A stretch of DNA of 64,000 nt from PALSA-968 sp964387075 (GCA_964387075.1 CAYLVB010000010.1:62001-126000), one strand, 5' to 3'; positions 50,600 through 60,213 are shown, numbered from the stretch's first letter. Program-made: numbers and translations. Notes: a model not told the origin generated them from the sequence alone.

Positions 50600-51556
50600 C
50601 TAAAAATCGTGGCTCAACTGGTTCGTCGCCTTCTGCAGGATCTCAAAAGCGTTCTCGGCCATCAGGTTCTCCTTATCCAGGGTTGGATTGATCTCCACCA
50701 TCTCAAAGCAGGCAATTTTTTTGCTGCGCATGATGTAGTAAATAAGATTTCCTGCTTCCTTCTCCGTAATTCCGTTGGGCGCGGGGGTTCCGGTTCCGCT
50801 GCTGATGCGGCTATCCATGCTGTCCACATCAAAGCTCACATACACGTAATCGCAATGATCTAAATAATTAAGCGCCTCAATGGCAATACGCTCAACCGCT
50901 TTCTTACGAATTTCCTGCAGGTTGAAAATGCGTACTTTATTCTTTTTTATAAGGTAATCCTCCTGCGGTTCAAAGTCGCGCAGGGCAATATAAACGAGGT
51001 CGTTGTAGCTTATCTTAGGCATAATACCGCCAAGACCTTTTAGCTTTTCCCAGTATTCAACTGTTTCATCATCGGGTTTGTTCTGCGCCCTGTCCGGGTT
51101 ATCTTCCCCCAATAAACACGCAAGCGGCATGCCGTGCATGTTGCCGGATGGAGTAGTGTAAGGCGAATGGAGGTCGGCATGTGCATCGATCCATATTACC
51201 CCAACCTTCTTATCGGGGTAGGCCAGTTTAATGCCGGATACGCTGCCAATGGCCGAACTGTGATCTCCGGCCAAAACAATAGGAAATGCTCCTTCTTTGG
51301 TCAGGGCTTTCTTTATTTCGTTGGCAATACGTTCGTTAAGATCATGAACACCTTTGATACGCTTGGCGTAATCATGTACTACAGGCTCAAGCAGCAAATG
51401 GTTCTCTGTCTTTATCTCCACGCTTTTATACTTCTTAAAGTAATTACTACCGAAATCGAGCGCGGCTATCTTTATAGCATCAACACCCAGGCTGGCTCCA
51501 CGGGTACCTGCCCCTATCTCTGACTTAACTTCTATAACTTTAATTGGCTTGATCAT
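50600..51556 (-). CDS. Arginase-family amidinohydrolase
   Basis: 318 residues. Ureohydrolase fold with the binuclear Mn ligands visible in GDHSSAIGS, DAHADLHSP and SFDVDSMD. Substrate-loop residues (PSGNMHGMPLA) fit arginase, giving ornithine and urea. It is divergent from an arginine decarboxylase 90 bp away, so the pair commits arginine to ornithine or agmatine. Confidence 0.88.
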   Translation of the reverse strand: MIKPIKVIEVKSEIGAGTRGASLGVDAIKIAALDFGSNYFKKYKSVEIKTENHLLLEPVVHDYAKRIKGVHDLNERIANEIKKALTKEGAFPIVLAGDHSSAIGSVSGIKLAYPDKKVGVIWIDAHADLHSPYTTPSGNMHGMPLACLLGEDNPDRAQNKPDDETVEYWEKLKGLGGIMPKISYNDLVYIALRDFEPQEDYLIKKNKVRIFNLQEIRKKAVERIAIEALNYLDHCDYVYVSFDVDSMDSRISSGTGTPAPNGITEKEAGNLIYYIMRSKKIACFEMVEINPTLDKENLMAENAFEILQKATNQLSHDF

Positions 51557-51595
51557 AAATATCGAATATTTAAATCTTATTTAACCTAATTCACT

Positions 51596-51603
51596 TACAT
51601 TTG
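51596..51603 (+). promoter_or_regulatory. -7 promoter element TACATTTG
   Basis: Exact TAnnTTTG match in the 90-bp divergent gap, 43 bp upstream of the arginine decarboxylase ATG. Confidence 0.6.
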
Positions 51604-51646
51604 CTCTCCCACGGGTCAAGTAAGTCGCCCGGATGGCACAAAAACC

Positions 51647-53044
51647 ATGGAAACAAACTACTCGAACCTCATTAACCAAACCTTCAACTTTCCCCAGGAA
51701 AGTTTTCACGTAACAGATAACGAGCTGTATTTCAATGATATTCCTCTTATGGACATCATTAAACAGTACGGCACCCCGCTCAAAATAACCTATTTACCCA
51801 AGATAGGTCAGCAGATACAGAAGGCCAAGCGACTCTTCCATGTAGCGATGGCTAAGACCGATTACAAGAGTAAATATTACTACTGTTACTGTACCAAAAG
51901 TTCGCACTTCTCTTTTGTGCTAGACGAGGTGCTAAAGAACGACTGCCATTTAGAGACCTCCTCGGCTTTTGATATACCGATCATCAAAGAACAATTCAAG
52001 AAAAAAGGTTTGTCCAAAGATACGCATATAATCTGTAACGGGTATAAGCGGCCTCTCTACCAGCAGAATATCGTAGAGCTTGCAAATGAAGGTTTTAACG
52101 TAATGCCGGTGCTGGATCATAAGCTGGAGATCGATTATTATATCAAGCACATCAAGGCGCCTAAAACGAAGTTGGGGATACGTATTGCTACTGAGGAAGA
52201 GCCTTCCTTTGCGTTCTATACCTCGCGCCTGGGCATTCGGCATACCGACATCATTGATTTTTACCATGAGAAGATCAAGAGCAATCCCAAGTTCGAGCTC
52301 AAATTGCTTCACTTCTTCATCAATACCGGGATAAAGGATACCATTTATTACTGGACCGAACTCAATAAGTGTTTGAAGATCTACCTGGAGCTTAAAAAGG
52401 TTTGCCCAACCCTCGATTCGCTGAACATCGGTGGAGGAATGCCCATTCGCACTTCGCTGGGATTTGATTATGATTACGAGTACATGATCGAGGAGATCGT
52501 GGAGCAGATCAAGAGTTTTTGTACCGAGCACCAGATCATTGAGCCACACATCTACACCGAATTCGGCTCGTTCACCGTTGGAGAGAGCGGTGCCACTCTG
52601 TATTCGGTGATCGACCAGAAAAAACAGAACGACCGCGAGACCTGGTACATGATCGACAGCTCTTTCATTACCACGCTGCCCGACACCTGGGGCATTAACC
52701 AGCGCTTTATTTTACTGGCGGTAAATCATTGGGATAAACCGTACAAACCTGTGAACCTTGGCGGGCTTACCTGCGACAGCATGGACTATTATAATAGTGA
52801 GGCACATACCAACCAGGTGTTCCTTCCCAAAATTGGTAAAGAGGATAAACAGCCTTTGTACATTGGTTTCTTTCATACCGGCGCCTACCAGGAATCGTTG
52901 GCCGGTTACGGCGGAACGCAGCATTGTTTGATACCGGCTCCAAAACACATACTGATAGACCGCGATGCCAACGGTGAACTGAGCACCCGTCTTTTTGCCA
53001 AAGAGCAAAGCTTTAAAAGTATGCTCAAGATCCTGGGTTATTAG
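51647..53044 (+). CDS. Biosynthetic arginine decarboxylase (fold III PLP)
   Basis: 465 residues, an alanine-racemase-fold decarboxylase like SpeA/DapDC but shorter than E. coli SpeA (about 660). PLP lysine K84 in YCTKSSHF; other blocks are HLETSSAFD, LNIGGGMPI (phosphate-binding Gly loop), TEFGSFTVGE and the C-terminal HTGAYQESL. Family members make agmatine from arginine for polyamines. The arginase next door supports arginine as substrate, though ornithine or diaminopimelate cannot be fully excluded from sequence. Confidence 0.85.
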   Translation: METNYSNLINQTFNFPQESFHVTDNELYFNDIPLMDIIKQYGTPLKITYLPKIGQQIQKAKRLFHVAMAKTDYKSKYYYCYCTKSSHFSFVLDEVLKNDCHLETSSAFDIPIIKEQFKKKGLSKDTHIICNGYKRPLYQQNIVELANEGFNVMPVLDHKLEIDYYIKHIKAPKTKLGIRIATEEEPSFAFYTSRLGIRHTDIIDFYHEKIKSNPKFELKLLHFFINTGIKDTIYYWTELNKCLKIYLELKKVCPTLDSLNIGGGMPIRTSLGFDYDYEYMIEEIVEQIKSFCTEHQIIEPHIYTEFGSFTVGESGATLYSVIDQKKQNDRETWYMIDSSFITTLPDTWGINQRFILLAVNHWDKPYKPVNLGGLTCDSMDYYNSEAHTNQVFLPKIGKEDKQPLYIGFFHTGAYQESLAGYGGTQHCLIPAPKHILIDRDANGELSTRLFAKEQSFKSMLKILGY

Positions 53045-53103
53045 ATGCAATTTATGCACACATTTCGTAAAAAATAGTATCTTGCGCCTTCGCTATTTCC
53101 GTT

Positions 53104-53769
53104 GTGAAGAAAATACTTGTCATAAGTGCATTAATCGGGTTAATTACAGGGTCTTGTAATTACACGAATCCTAAATACATCAATGAGGGTACTATTGAGT
53201 ATGATGCGAAAGTAGTGGATGAGGATCATGCCATGGCCAGCCTGGCGCCGGGTAAAATGACGGTACATTTTAAGGACAACATGTTTGCGGCCGAGATGAG
53301 CACCATGGGAGTTTTTACCACCACGTTCATTGCCGATCCCGTAAAAAAACAATTGATCCAGCTCGTAAAAGTATTCGAGATCAAACAGGCCTGCATTGAC
53401 GATGAAAAGGGCATTCAGGCAGAGAACGATGCGTATAAACTGGACTTCACCGAGACCAAAGAGACCAAAGAGATCGCGGGCTACAAATGCAAAAAAGTGA
53501 TCGCTACCCTGGTTGAAGATCCTACTGTAAAATTTGATGTATACTATACCGAGGAGCTGAATGTGAAAGCCCCCAATTTCGCGAATCCATACAGCAAGAT
53601 AAACGGCATGTTGATGGAATACCGACTCAAGAAATTCGGCCTTGAAATGACCTTTACGGCCATAGGCGTAAAAAAGGAAGAGATACCCGATGAGACCTTT
53701 GAACTGCCTGCCTATTACAAGGTTATTACAAAGGCCGAAATGGATGAGTTCTTCAAATCCATCCAATAA
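53104..53769 (+). CDS. Lipoprotein of a DUF4412-like family
   Basis: 221 residues from a GTG start. The N-terminus MKKILVISALIGLITGSCN carries a lipobox (TGSC), so it is probably lipid-anchored. The mature part is a beta-rich domain like that of the next gene (KMTVHFKDNMFAAEMS; AGYKCKKVIATL; FDVYYTEEL), typical of DUF4412/GLPGLI-like Bacteroidota envelope proteins. Function unknown. Confidence 0.68.
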   Translation: MKKILVISALIGLITGSCNYTNPKYINEGTIEYDAKVVDEDHAMASLAPGKMTVHFKDNMFAAEMSTMGVFTTTFIADPVKKQLIQLVKVFEIKQACIDDEKGIQAENDAYKLDFTETKETKEIAGYKCKKVIATLVEDPTVKFDVYYTEELNVKAPNFANPYSKINGMLMEYRLKKFGLEMTFTAIGVKKEEIPDETFELPAYYKVITKAEMDEFFKSIQ

Positions 53770-53874
53770 TCTGCCCTTAATCACTGGTTTACAGCCTTTC
53801 AAAAAAAATTGCCCGCTTTTGGCACATTAATTGTAATTTCAATGCCGATTAACTAACCAAACAACACAAGAAAA

Positions 53875-54543
53875 ATGAAAAAACTTATTTTAAGCTTGAT
53901 AGCGGTTGCCGGCATGCTGGCTTCACAGGCCCAGGTAAAAGAGGGCTCTATTACTTACAGCGTAAATTTTGAGGGTCTTCCCCCGGAGGCTGCCGGTATG
54001 ATGAAAGGCAGTGAACTGAAGGTTTTCTTTAAAGACAAAAAATCGCGCACCGAGTTCACCAGCGCTTTCAGCAGCAATACCATCATCAGCGATGAGACGG
54101 CCTCTACAACTTTAGTGGATGCCATGGGGCAGAAATATTTCTACAAAATGAGCAAGGCCGAAATGGAGAAGGACAGCAAAAAGAATCCCGATCCTAAGAT
54201 CACTTATACCGAAGAGAAAAAGACCATTGCAGGTTACGAGTGTAAAAAAGCGATTGTAGAAGCTAAAAGCGAAAAAGGCGAAACCCAAAAAGTGGATGTG
54301 TGGTATACCGACAAGATACAGGGTAGCAGCGGAGCCGGTGGCCGCAGCAGCGGACAGTTCAAAGGTTTAAAAGGCGCACCGCTTGAGTTCTCTATGAACC
54401 AGGGACAGTTCAAAATGCAAATGAGCGCCACCAACGTATCTACCTCTCCAATGCCCGACTCAAAATTCATAGCCAACACAGAAGGTTATACCGAGAAGAG
54501 CTATAGCGAAATGATGCAAATGCAGCGCGGCGGAGGTCAATAA
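53875..54543 (+). CDS. Secreted DUF4412-like protein
   Basis: 222 residues: signal peptide (MKKLILSLIAVAGMLASQAQ, no lipobox Cys), then the same domain type as the gene upstream (GSITYSVNFEGLPPEA, FFKDKKSRTEF, AGYECKKAIVEA, VDVWYTDKIQ). A likely paralogue differing in anchoring. The C-terminus is Met/Gln/Gly-rich. A strong terminator follows. Confidence 0.68.
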   Translation: MKKLILSLIAVAGMLASQAQVKEGSITYSVNFEGLPPEAAGMMKGSELKVFFKDKKSRTEFTSAFSSNTIISDETASTTLVDAMGQKYFYKMSKAEMEKDSKKNPDPKITYTEEKKTIAGYECKKAIVEAKSEKGETQKVDVWYTDKIQGSSGAGGRSSGQFKGLKGAPLEFSMNQGQFKMQMSATNVSTSPMPDSKFIANTEGYTEKSYSEMMQMQRGGGQ

Positions 54544-54566
54544 TCCCGATCCGATAAATTTTTAAC

Positions 54567-54604
54567 CCCCTGAGGTCAAGCGATACGAGCTTGTACTTCA
54601 GGGG
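54567..54604. terminator. Terminator between convergent genes
   Basis: CCCCTGAGGT (54567-54576) pairs with ACTTCAGGGG (54595-54604), with an inner CAAGC/GCTTG pair, followed by ATTTTCATTTT on plus and a T/A-rich tract on minus. Confidence 0.75.
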
Positions 54605-54613
54605 ATTTTCATT

Positions 54614-55375
54614 TTATAAAAATTCTATTTCTTTAAAATTGAAGGTGCGCAGGCACTTTTCGGTCTCAAGCAAAAGGAGACCGTTTTCTTGGATGCCGGT
54701 AATGCTTCCCCTCAAACTTTCACCGCCCGATCTGTAATTTGCAGGCACTTGATATTGATACAGGTTCAAAAGATATTGTTTGCTGATCATCTCCAAACGT
54801 CCTTGTTTCAGGTTAAGGTAAAGCGCCTCAAAATGGTTACAAAAGCGCTCCAGGATCACTCGCCTATCCTGTTCCTTACCCAATAAACCTGCAAGCGATA
54901 AGGCCTTTCGTGCTGTATTTGCAAAGTTCAATTGGTTTACATTAATTCCCACGCCAATAACCGAGCTTTGGATAGTGCCTCTTGTGCCCAGCATATTTTC
55001 TATAAGTATCCCGGCTATCTTCTCACCATGCACCAGGATATCGTTGGGCCATTTAATCGCTATGTCATACTGGCTTGCCGGTACAAATTCTGTCAGCATA
55101 CCCAAAACCGCCAGCGAGGTGATCTTGCTGAGGTAAAACTGGCGGGTTGGGGCTAAAAATGTAGGGTGTATCACCAATGAAAATGTAAGGTTCCTGCCTT
55201 TTTCCGACTGCCAGGTATTTCCGTATTGTCCGCGCCCCGCGGTCTGGCTTTCGGTCTTTATCAGAGTACCTTCTGTCAGTGTCTCCTGCTTCAAAAGGTC
55301 CATGGCATAGCTATTGGTAGAAGGTATTTCATCTACATCTATTACATGTCTGCCTATAAACAAGGTATTCAACAC
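54614..55375 (-). CDS. birA: Biotin--[acetyl-CoA-carboxylase] ligase
   Basis: 253 residues, catalytic domain only, with no N-terminal HTH, so not a repressor. The biotinyl-AMP loop GRGQYGNTW near residue 47, the catalytic KWPNDILV near 107, and GVGINVNQ are visible. It attaches biotin to the carboxyl carrier protein. Divergent from rsfS-ftsH-cdsA, an order seen in many Bacteroidota. Confidence 0.92.
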   Translation of the reverse strand: MLNTLFIGRHVIDVDEIPSTNSYAMDLLKQETLTEGTLIKTESQTAGRGQYGNTWQSEKGRNLTFSLVIHPTFLAPTRQFYLSKITSLAVLGMLTEFVPASQYDIAIKWPNDILVHGEKIAGILIENMLGTRGTIQSSVIGVGINVNQLNFANTARKALSLAGLLGKEQDRRVILERFCNHFEALYLNLKQGRLEMISKQYLLNLYQYQVPANYRSGGESLRGSITGIQENGLLLLETEKCLRTFNFKEIEFL

Positions 55376-55454
55376 CGTAAAAATACCTATCTTTACCTGA
55401 TTAATAAAACACCCGTAAATTCAGCCCTGCTAAAGGCAGGTACTTTACCCACTT

Positions 55455-56081
55455 ATGAGCAAAACCGCTAAAAAGGCCGCGAAAAAAAAGGCTGCGAAGA
55501 AAGCCACTCCTAAAAGAACAAGTTCAGTTAAGAAGAAAGCAGGAGCTGCAAAAAAGACGAATAAAGTTGCCGGCAGGAAAGCCGCCACCAAACCTTCCAC
55601 ATCGGCTGATAAGAAGGTTTTGGCCAAGCCCTCCTCATCAGCAGGCAAGAAAGCTGTTTCAAAAAAGTCCGTTTCAAAAAAGCCGGTCGGCAAAAAACCG
55701 ATCGCTAAAAAACCGGCACCGCCAAAAGCATCAAGCCCACATCCCCCTTTGCTTGCCGCCATCATCGAAGGATTGGAAGAAAGAAAGGCGCATAACATCA
55801 CGGTGCTCGACCTTAACTCGATCGGCAGCCGTTCCTTTGATTATTTTGTGATAGCCGACGCCGATTCTAAAACGCATGTTGAGTCTATTGCCGGTTCGGT
55901 AGAAGAAGAAGTGAAGAAGAAGCTCAGCGAGCGCCCCTACCACACCGAAGGATGGCAGAACGCCGAGTGGATCCTGTTGGATTATGTCAATATTGTTGTA
56001 CACGTTTTTCAGCGCCCGATACGCGAGTTCTATAACCTGGAAGGGTTGTGGGCCGATGCAGAGGTGCAAAAGATCAATTAA
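55455..56081 (+). CDS. rsfS: Ribosomal silencing factor RsfS with histone-H1-like N-terminal tail
   Basis: 208 residues. The C-terminal 110 (about 97-208) are a normal RsfS/Iojap domain (NITVLDLNSIGSRSFDYFVI, HTEGWQNAEWILLDY, HVFQRPIREFYNLEGLW), which binds uL14 and blocks subunit joining. The first 95 residues are a low-complexity basic tail of Lys, Ala, Ser and Pro (AKKAAKKKAAKKATPKR and repeats of KKxVxKK), like bacterial histone-H1 tails. Typical RsfS proteins are 105-130 residues, so this is an extension. There is no internal Met near the domain boundary and the sole clear ATG is 55455. Three bases separate it from ftsH. Confidence 0.9.
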   Translation: MSKTAKKAAKKKAAKKATPKRTSSVKKKAGAAKKTNKVAGRKAATKPSTSADKKVLAKPSSSAGKKAVSKKSVSKKPVGKKPIAKKPAPPKASSPHPPLLAAIIEGLEERKAHNITVLDLNSIGSRSFDYFVIADADSKTHVESIAGSVEEEVKKKLSERPYHTEGWQNAEWILLDYVNIVVHVFQRPIREFYNLEGLWADAEVQKIN

Positions 56082-56084
56082 ACC

Positions 56085-58178
56085 ATGAGCGAGAATACTG
56101 AAAATAAGAACGAACAAAATACTCAGAAGAACGATCCTTCCGAGCAGCAACGCAATGACGAACTGAAAGACCAGTTCGACAAGATGCGCGAGAAGTTCCG
56201 CAAAGGCGGGAACAATCCTGCTCCCAAGGGCGGCGGCGGCGGTGGATTCAATTTCTATTGGATCTACGCGATCATCATTGTGGTGTTGATACTCATCACC
56301 TATTACGATAACATGGGCCTGAGCGGGCACGCCCGTAAAACCACCGAGAACGAGTTCTATTCCATGCTCTCTAAGGGAGATGTTACGGGCATTGTGATCG
56401 TGAACGGAAAAGTGGCTGAGGTCACCATCAACAAGGATAGCCTGAGGCAATTCAGGTATCATCACAACAACAAAGCCGACTTCGACGAGAACGCCATTAA
56501 GACCTACCACGGTCCGCATTACGTATTTCCGATAACAGATGTCAATTATTTTCTTACCAAGATCGATGAAGAACAGACCAAAGCCAACATCCCCGATAAT
56601 AAAAGGATCAGGCCGGTGCGTGAAGACCGCACCGATTGGAGCGAATACCTGAGCTGGATCTGGGGCTTATTGTTCATGGTCGTGATCTGGATGATCATCA
56701 TGCGCAGGATGGGCGGCGGCGGCGCCGGCGGCGGACAAATTTTCAATATCGGAAGGAGTAAAGCGGTTCTGTTTGATAAAGACACGAACGTGAACGTAAC
56801 CTTCAATGACGTTGCAGGTTTGGAAGGTGCGAAAATTGAGATCAAAGAAATTGTTGACTTCTTAAAGCAACCAAAAAAATATACCGACCTAGGGGCGAAA
56901 ATTCCTAAAGGAGCTTTGCTTGTTGGCCCTCCCGGTACCGGTAAGACTTTATTAGCGAAAGCTGTAGCGGGTGAGGCGAAAGTTCCTTTCTTCTCGCTTT
57001 CTGGTTCTGATTTCGTGGAGATGTTCGTGGGCGTAGGTGCTTCACGCGTACGTGACCTCTTCCGCCAGGCAAAAGAAAAAGCGCCTTGTATCATTTTCAT
57101 TGACGAGATCGACGCTATTGGTCGCGCCCGCGGAAAGAACGCCAGCTTTGGCGCGAACGACGAGCGTGAGAATACCCTCAACCAGCTTCTCACCGAAATG
57201 GATGGTTTTGGAACCAACAGCGGTGTGATCATCTTAGCGGCTACTAACCGCGCCGATATTTTAGATAAAGCCCTGATGCGCGCCGGGCGTTTCGACAGGC
57301 AGATCTTCGTGGACCTTCCGGATCTCATCGAACGCAAAGAAATTTTCAAAGTGCATTTGAAACCGCTGAAACTTCATAATGAAGTTGACGTTGAGTTCCT
57401 GGCAAAACAAACACCCGGTTTCAGTGGAGCCGATATCGCTAACATTTGTAACGAGGCAGCCTTGATAGCCGCGCGTAACAATAAGAAATCGGTTGAAAAA
57501 CAGGATTTCTTAGACGCGGTGGATCGTATCATTGGCGGTTTAGAAAAGAAAAATAAAATTATTACGCCGCACGAAAAGCGTACCATCGCGTTCCACGAAG
57601 CGGGACACGCTACTGTGAGCTGGATGTTGGAATACGCTTCTCCGCTGGTAAAAGTTACCATTGTGCCTCGCGGGCGTTCGTTAGGAGCCGCCTGGTATTT
57701 GCCCGAAGAAAGACAATTGAACACTGCTGAACAGATCTTCGACGAGATGTGCGCCGCGTTGGGTGGCCGCGCCGCCGAAGAAATCATGTTCGGAAAAGTA
57801 AGCACAGGCGCCCTGAGCGACCTGGAAAAAGTGACCAAACAGGCCTATGCTTCTATCGTGTATTATGGATTGAACGATAAGATCGGTAACGTAAGTTATT
57901 ACGATAGCAGCGGGCAGCAGGATATGTTCAATAAACCATACAGTGAGAACACGGCCAAAACTATTGACGAGGAAGTAAAAAAGATGACGGATATTGCTTA
58001 CGTGCGTGCAAAAGAACTTCTTACTATTCATAAAGATAAACTTACCATATTGGCCGAGAAACTGCTGGAGAAAGAAGTTATTTTCCGCGACGACCTGGAG
58101 ACTATTTTTGGCAAACGCCCTTATGATAAGGAAGAGCCGAATATCAGTATCGATAATATCAAACCAACCGAAGCGTAA
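56085..58178 (+). CDS. ftsH: ATP-dependent zinc metalloprotease FtsH
   Basis: 697 residues. Two membrane helices (about 53-72 and 188-208) around a periplasmic domain, then an AAA domain (Walker A GPPGTGKT at 281-288, Walker B IIFIDEIDAIG, SRH motif) and the zinc protease domain with HEAGH at 504-508. Degrades membrane and cytosolic proteins as a hexamer. Its N-terminus has an unusual cytosolic extension rich in Asn, Glu and Gly before the first helix. Translationally close to rsfS. Confidence 0.96.
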   Translation: MSENTENKNEQNTQKNDPSEQQRNDELKDQFDKMREKFRKGGNNPAPKGGGGGGFNFYWIYAIIIVVLILITYYDNMGLSGHARKTTENEFYSMLSKGDVTGIVIVNGKVAEVTINKDSLRQFRYHHNNKADFDENAIKTYHGPHYVFPITDVNYFLTKIDEEQTKANIPDNKRIRPVREDRTDWSEYLSWIWGLLFMVVIWMIIMRRMGGGGAGGGQIFNIGRSKAVLFDKDTNVNVTFNDVAGLEGAKIEIKEIVDFLKQPKKYTDLGAKIPKGALLVGPPGTGKTLLAKAVAGEAKVPFFSLSGSDFVEMFVGVGASRVRDLFRQAKEKAPCIIFIDEIDAIGRARGKNASFGANDERENTLNQLLTEMDGFGTNSGVIILAATNRADILDKALMRAGRFDRQIFVDLPDLIERKEIFKVHLKPLKLHNEVDVEFLAKQTPGFSGADIANICNEAALIAARNNKKSVEKQDFLDAVDRIIGGLEKKNKIITPHEKRTIAFHEAGHATVSWMLEYASPLVKVTIVPRGRSLGAAWYLPEERQLNTAEQIFDEMCAALGGRAAEEIMFGKVSTGALSDLEKVTKQAYASIVYYGLNDKIGNVSYYDSSGQQDMFNKPYSENTAKTIDEEVKKMTDIAYVRAKELLTIHKDKLTILAEKLLEKEVIFRDDLETIFGKRPYDKEEPNISIDNIKPTEA

Positions 58179-58188
58179 AAAAATATTT

Positions 58189-58216
58189 CTGTCACGTCGA
58201 GTGTAGTCGAGACGCG
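58189..58216. repeat. Dispersed repeat TCGACTACGCTCG family, inverted copy 3
   Basis: CTGTCACGTCGAGTGTAGTC then GAGACGCG; its reverse complement matches copies at 35136-35162 and 46311-46338 with a few changes. It fills most of the ftsH-cdsA gap. Confidence 0.65.
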
Positions 58217-58241
58217 TGTAATAACTCAATAAAGGAACACT

Positions 58242-59096
58242 GTGCCATTCAACAGTAAATCATTTTTAACAAGAACCGCCTCCGCAGCGGTTTTTGTTGT
58301 TTTATTGCTGGGCTGCATTTGGTACGATCAATTAAGTTTTGTTTTGTTCTTCGGTATCGTGGGTCTTGTTGGCTTATTTGAATTGTATCGTATGCAGAAA
58401 AGTCTCGATCGTCGTCCTTACGCGGCACTGGGCTATGTTTTGCATGTAGGCAGTATTTACGGTAGTGCACTTTTGTACGAACGCGGGTACGACAATTATC
58501 ACAGCTCTTTGTTCCTGCTGTTCGTTCTGGCCGGGCCACTTTACCTGCTTGTGGAATTATTCAGTAAGAATAGCGGCGTTTATAATGTTCCCGGGTTCAT
58601 CACCGGGTTTTTGTACGTTACTATACCTTGTCTTTTGCTGATACTGATGACATACCCCTCACGCGGGATGACTGTCAGCGAGAATACTTATTTTCCTCAT
58701 ATCGTGCTGGGAATGATCTTCTTCATTTGGATCAACGATACCGGTGCTTATTTGGTAGGTAGCTTTTTAGGCAAACATAAATTGTACGAAAGGATCTCGC
58801 CGGGTAAAACCTGGGAGGGAACCATGGGTGGCGTATTGCTTTGTGTGGGGCTCTCTTTTTTGATGGTGAAAATATTTCCGCAATTGGAATTGAAACATTG
58901 GATAGCGATCTCTGTGCTTGTGGCCGTGTTCGGTACGCTTGGCGATCTCGTGGAAAGTATGCTGAAGCGTGTTGCCGGTGTAAAGGACAGCGGTAACATC
59001 ATGCCGGGCCACGGAGGCGCGCTCGATCGCTTCGATAGTATTCTTTTTGCTACACCTTTTGTTTTTGTTTACCTGGTGGTGGTAGGAAAGATCTAG
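58242..59096 (+). CDS. cdsA: Phosphatidate cytidylyltransferase
   Basis: 284 residues from a GTG start. About eight membrane helices and the CDP-diglyceride synthase signature near the C-terminus (LGDLVESMLKRVAGVKDSG then MPGHGGALDRFDS). Makes CDP-diacylglycerol for phospholipids. It overlaps the convergent esterase by four bases (CTAG shared by both stops). Confidence 0.94.
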   Translation: MPFNSKSFLTRTASAAVFVVLLLGCIWYDQLSFVLFFGIVGLVGLFELYRMQKSLDRRPYAALGYVLHVGSIYGSALLYERGYDNYHSSLFLLFVLAGPLYLLVELFSKNSGVYNVPGFITGFLYVTIPCLLLILMTYPSRGMTVSENTYFPHIVLGMIFFIWINDTGAYLVGSFLGKHKLYERISPGKTWEGTMGGVLLCVGLSFLMVKIFPQLELKHWIAISVLVAVFGTLGDLVESMLKRVAGVKDSGNIMPGHGGALDRFDSILFATPFVFVYLVVVGKI

Positions 59097-60070
59097 GGGA
59101 TCAACCCAAAATCCTTCGCTATCCAATAGGTACTGAAAAAATCCTTGTCCTTAGAGAACAAACCGGTTTGCCCCCCTTGTAAAGGTCCGTCTCCCGGGTC
59201 AACGATCAAAACGTGGCCCAGGTTCTCTATCTCGTAAAAGAATATTTTTTCCTCTCCGTCTGCAGAACTGTAGATCTTCTTTTCTATGTCAGGTCTATCG
59301 GCAAAAGCTCTTACTGTTTGGGTGGGTATCGTATCCGTTCCTACAAGTCCCGACCATTGTTTTATAAATTCATAGGAATTCTTCGGGTTAACGATCTTGT
59401 CCTTTTTACCATGACAAACAATAAGTCGCGGGTAATTGCCTTTGTAGTTCGGGTTATCGTTACGAACGAGGTCGCTCCATTCTTTCGCGCTTCTTTTTTT
59501 CGAATGTAACATAGCCGAAAGCCCTTCGCCGGCCCCCACGGCCATTTTATAAGGGCAGCCTGCAAGAACAGCGCCGGCATTGAAAATTCCAGGGTATGTG
59601 GCCAGCAAAACGCTGGTCATGGCTCCACCCGCCGAAGCACCGTAAACAAAGATCCGGCTGCTGTCTATTCCATAGTTTTTACGCATGTGGTCTATCATCT
59701 GTTTGATAGAGCCGCTTTCGCCGCTGTTCCTTTTAATATCTTTTTCGTTGAACCAGTTAAAACAATCTGAAGGATTATTGAATCGGTTTTGCCCGGGATA
59801 GATCACGTAGAAATCAAAACGGTCGGCCAGTTTGTTCCACCCTGTTTCACGAACGATGCTCTTTACGCTTTGGTTGCAGCCATGCAAAACAACTACTAAG
59901 GGACGAAAAACTTTGTGTTTAATCGTGTCGACCTCAGTCTTTGGCCGATGCAGGTACATTTCCAGGTCGCCGGGGTTGCTTCCAAAATCTTTGATCTTTT
60001 CGATCTCGTTCTGACCAAAACAAAAGAAGGTAACAAGGAGTAAAAAAACAAGGGTTTTCCAGATTGTCAT
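59093..60070 (-). CDS. Secreted PHB-depolymerase-like esterase
   Basis: 325 residues from ATG 60070; the frame reaches 60103, but the signal peptide MTIWKTLVFLLLVTFFCFGQ starts at the inner Met. An alpha/beta hydrolase of the esterase PHB depolymerase/LpqC family: oxyanion motif VVLHGCNQ, GWNKLADRFDFYVIYPGQ, nucleophile motif GASAGG (Ser), catalytic His in ENLGHVL. Polyhydroxyalkanoate depolymerases and feruloyl or acetylxylan esterases share this fold; the substrate is undetermined. No T9SS domain. Confidence 0.8.
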   Translation of the reverse strand: MTIWKTLVFLLLVTFFCFGQNEIEKIKDFGSNPGDLEMYLHRPKTEVDTIKHKVFRPLVVVLHGCNQSVKSIVRETGWNKLADRFDFYVIYPGQNRFNNPSDCFNWFNEKDIKRNSGESGSIKQMIDHMRKNYGIDSSRIFVYGASAGGAMTSVLLATYPGIFNAGAVLAGCPYKMAVGAGEGLSAMLHSKKRSAKEWSDLVRNDNPNYKGNYPRLIVCHGKKDKIVNPKNSYEFIKQWSGLVGTDTIPTQTVRAFADRPDIEKKIYSSADGEEKIFFYEIENLGHVLIVDPGDGPLQGGQTGLFSKDKDFFSTYWIAKDFGLIP

Positions 60071-60213
60071 GCCCTTCAAAGGTACTGCAATTTTATTCCT
60101 CACCCCAAAAGGGTTAAAAATTCACAAGAAACCCTTTATTAGATGGCATTTCCATTGGTAAAAATTCGTTGTACGGTATATTTCCCGTAATTTTACAAGC
60201 CTTATCCCAGCTT

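Noticed and set aside
59093..59096. Possible frameshift where cdsA and the esterase overlap
   Set aside because: The four-base CTAG overlap gives proper stops on both strands and both proteins have full-length C-termini.
60169..60213. TTG start extending the ABC ATPase by 15 residues
   Set aside because: Family members begin at about MIRL; the extra residues show no conservation, so TTG 60214 was preferred.
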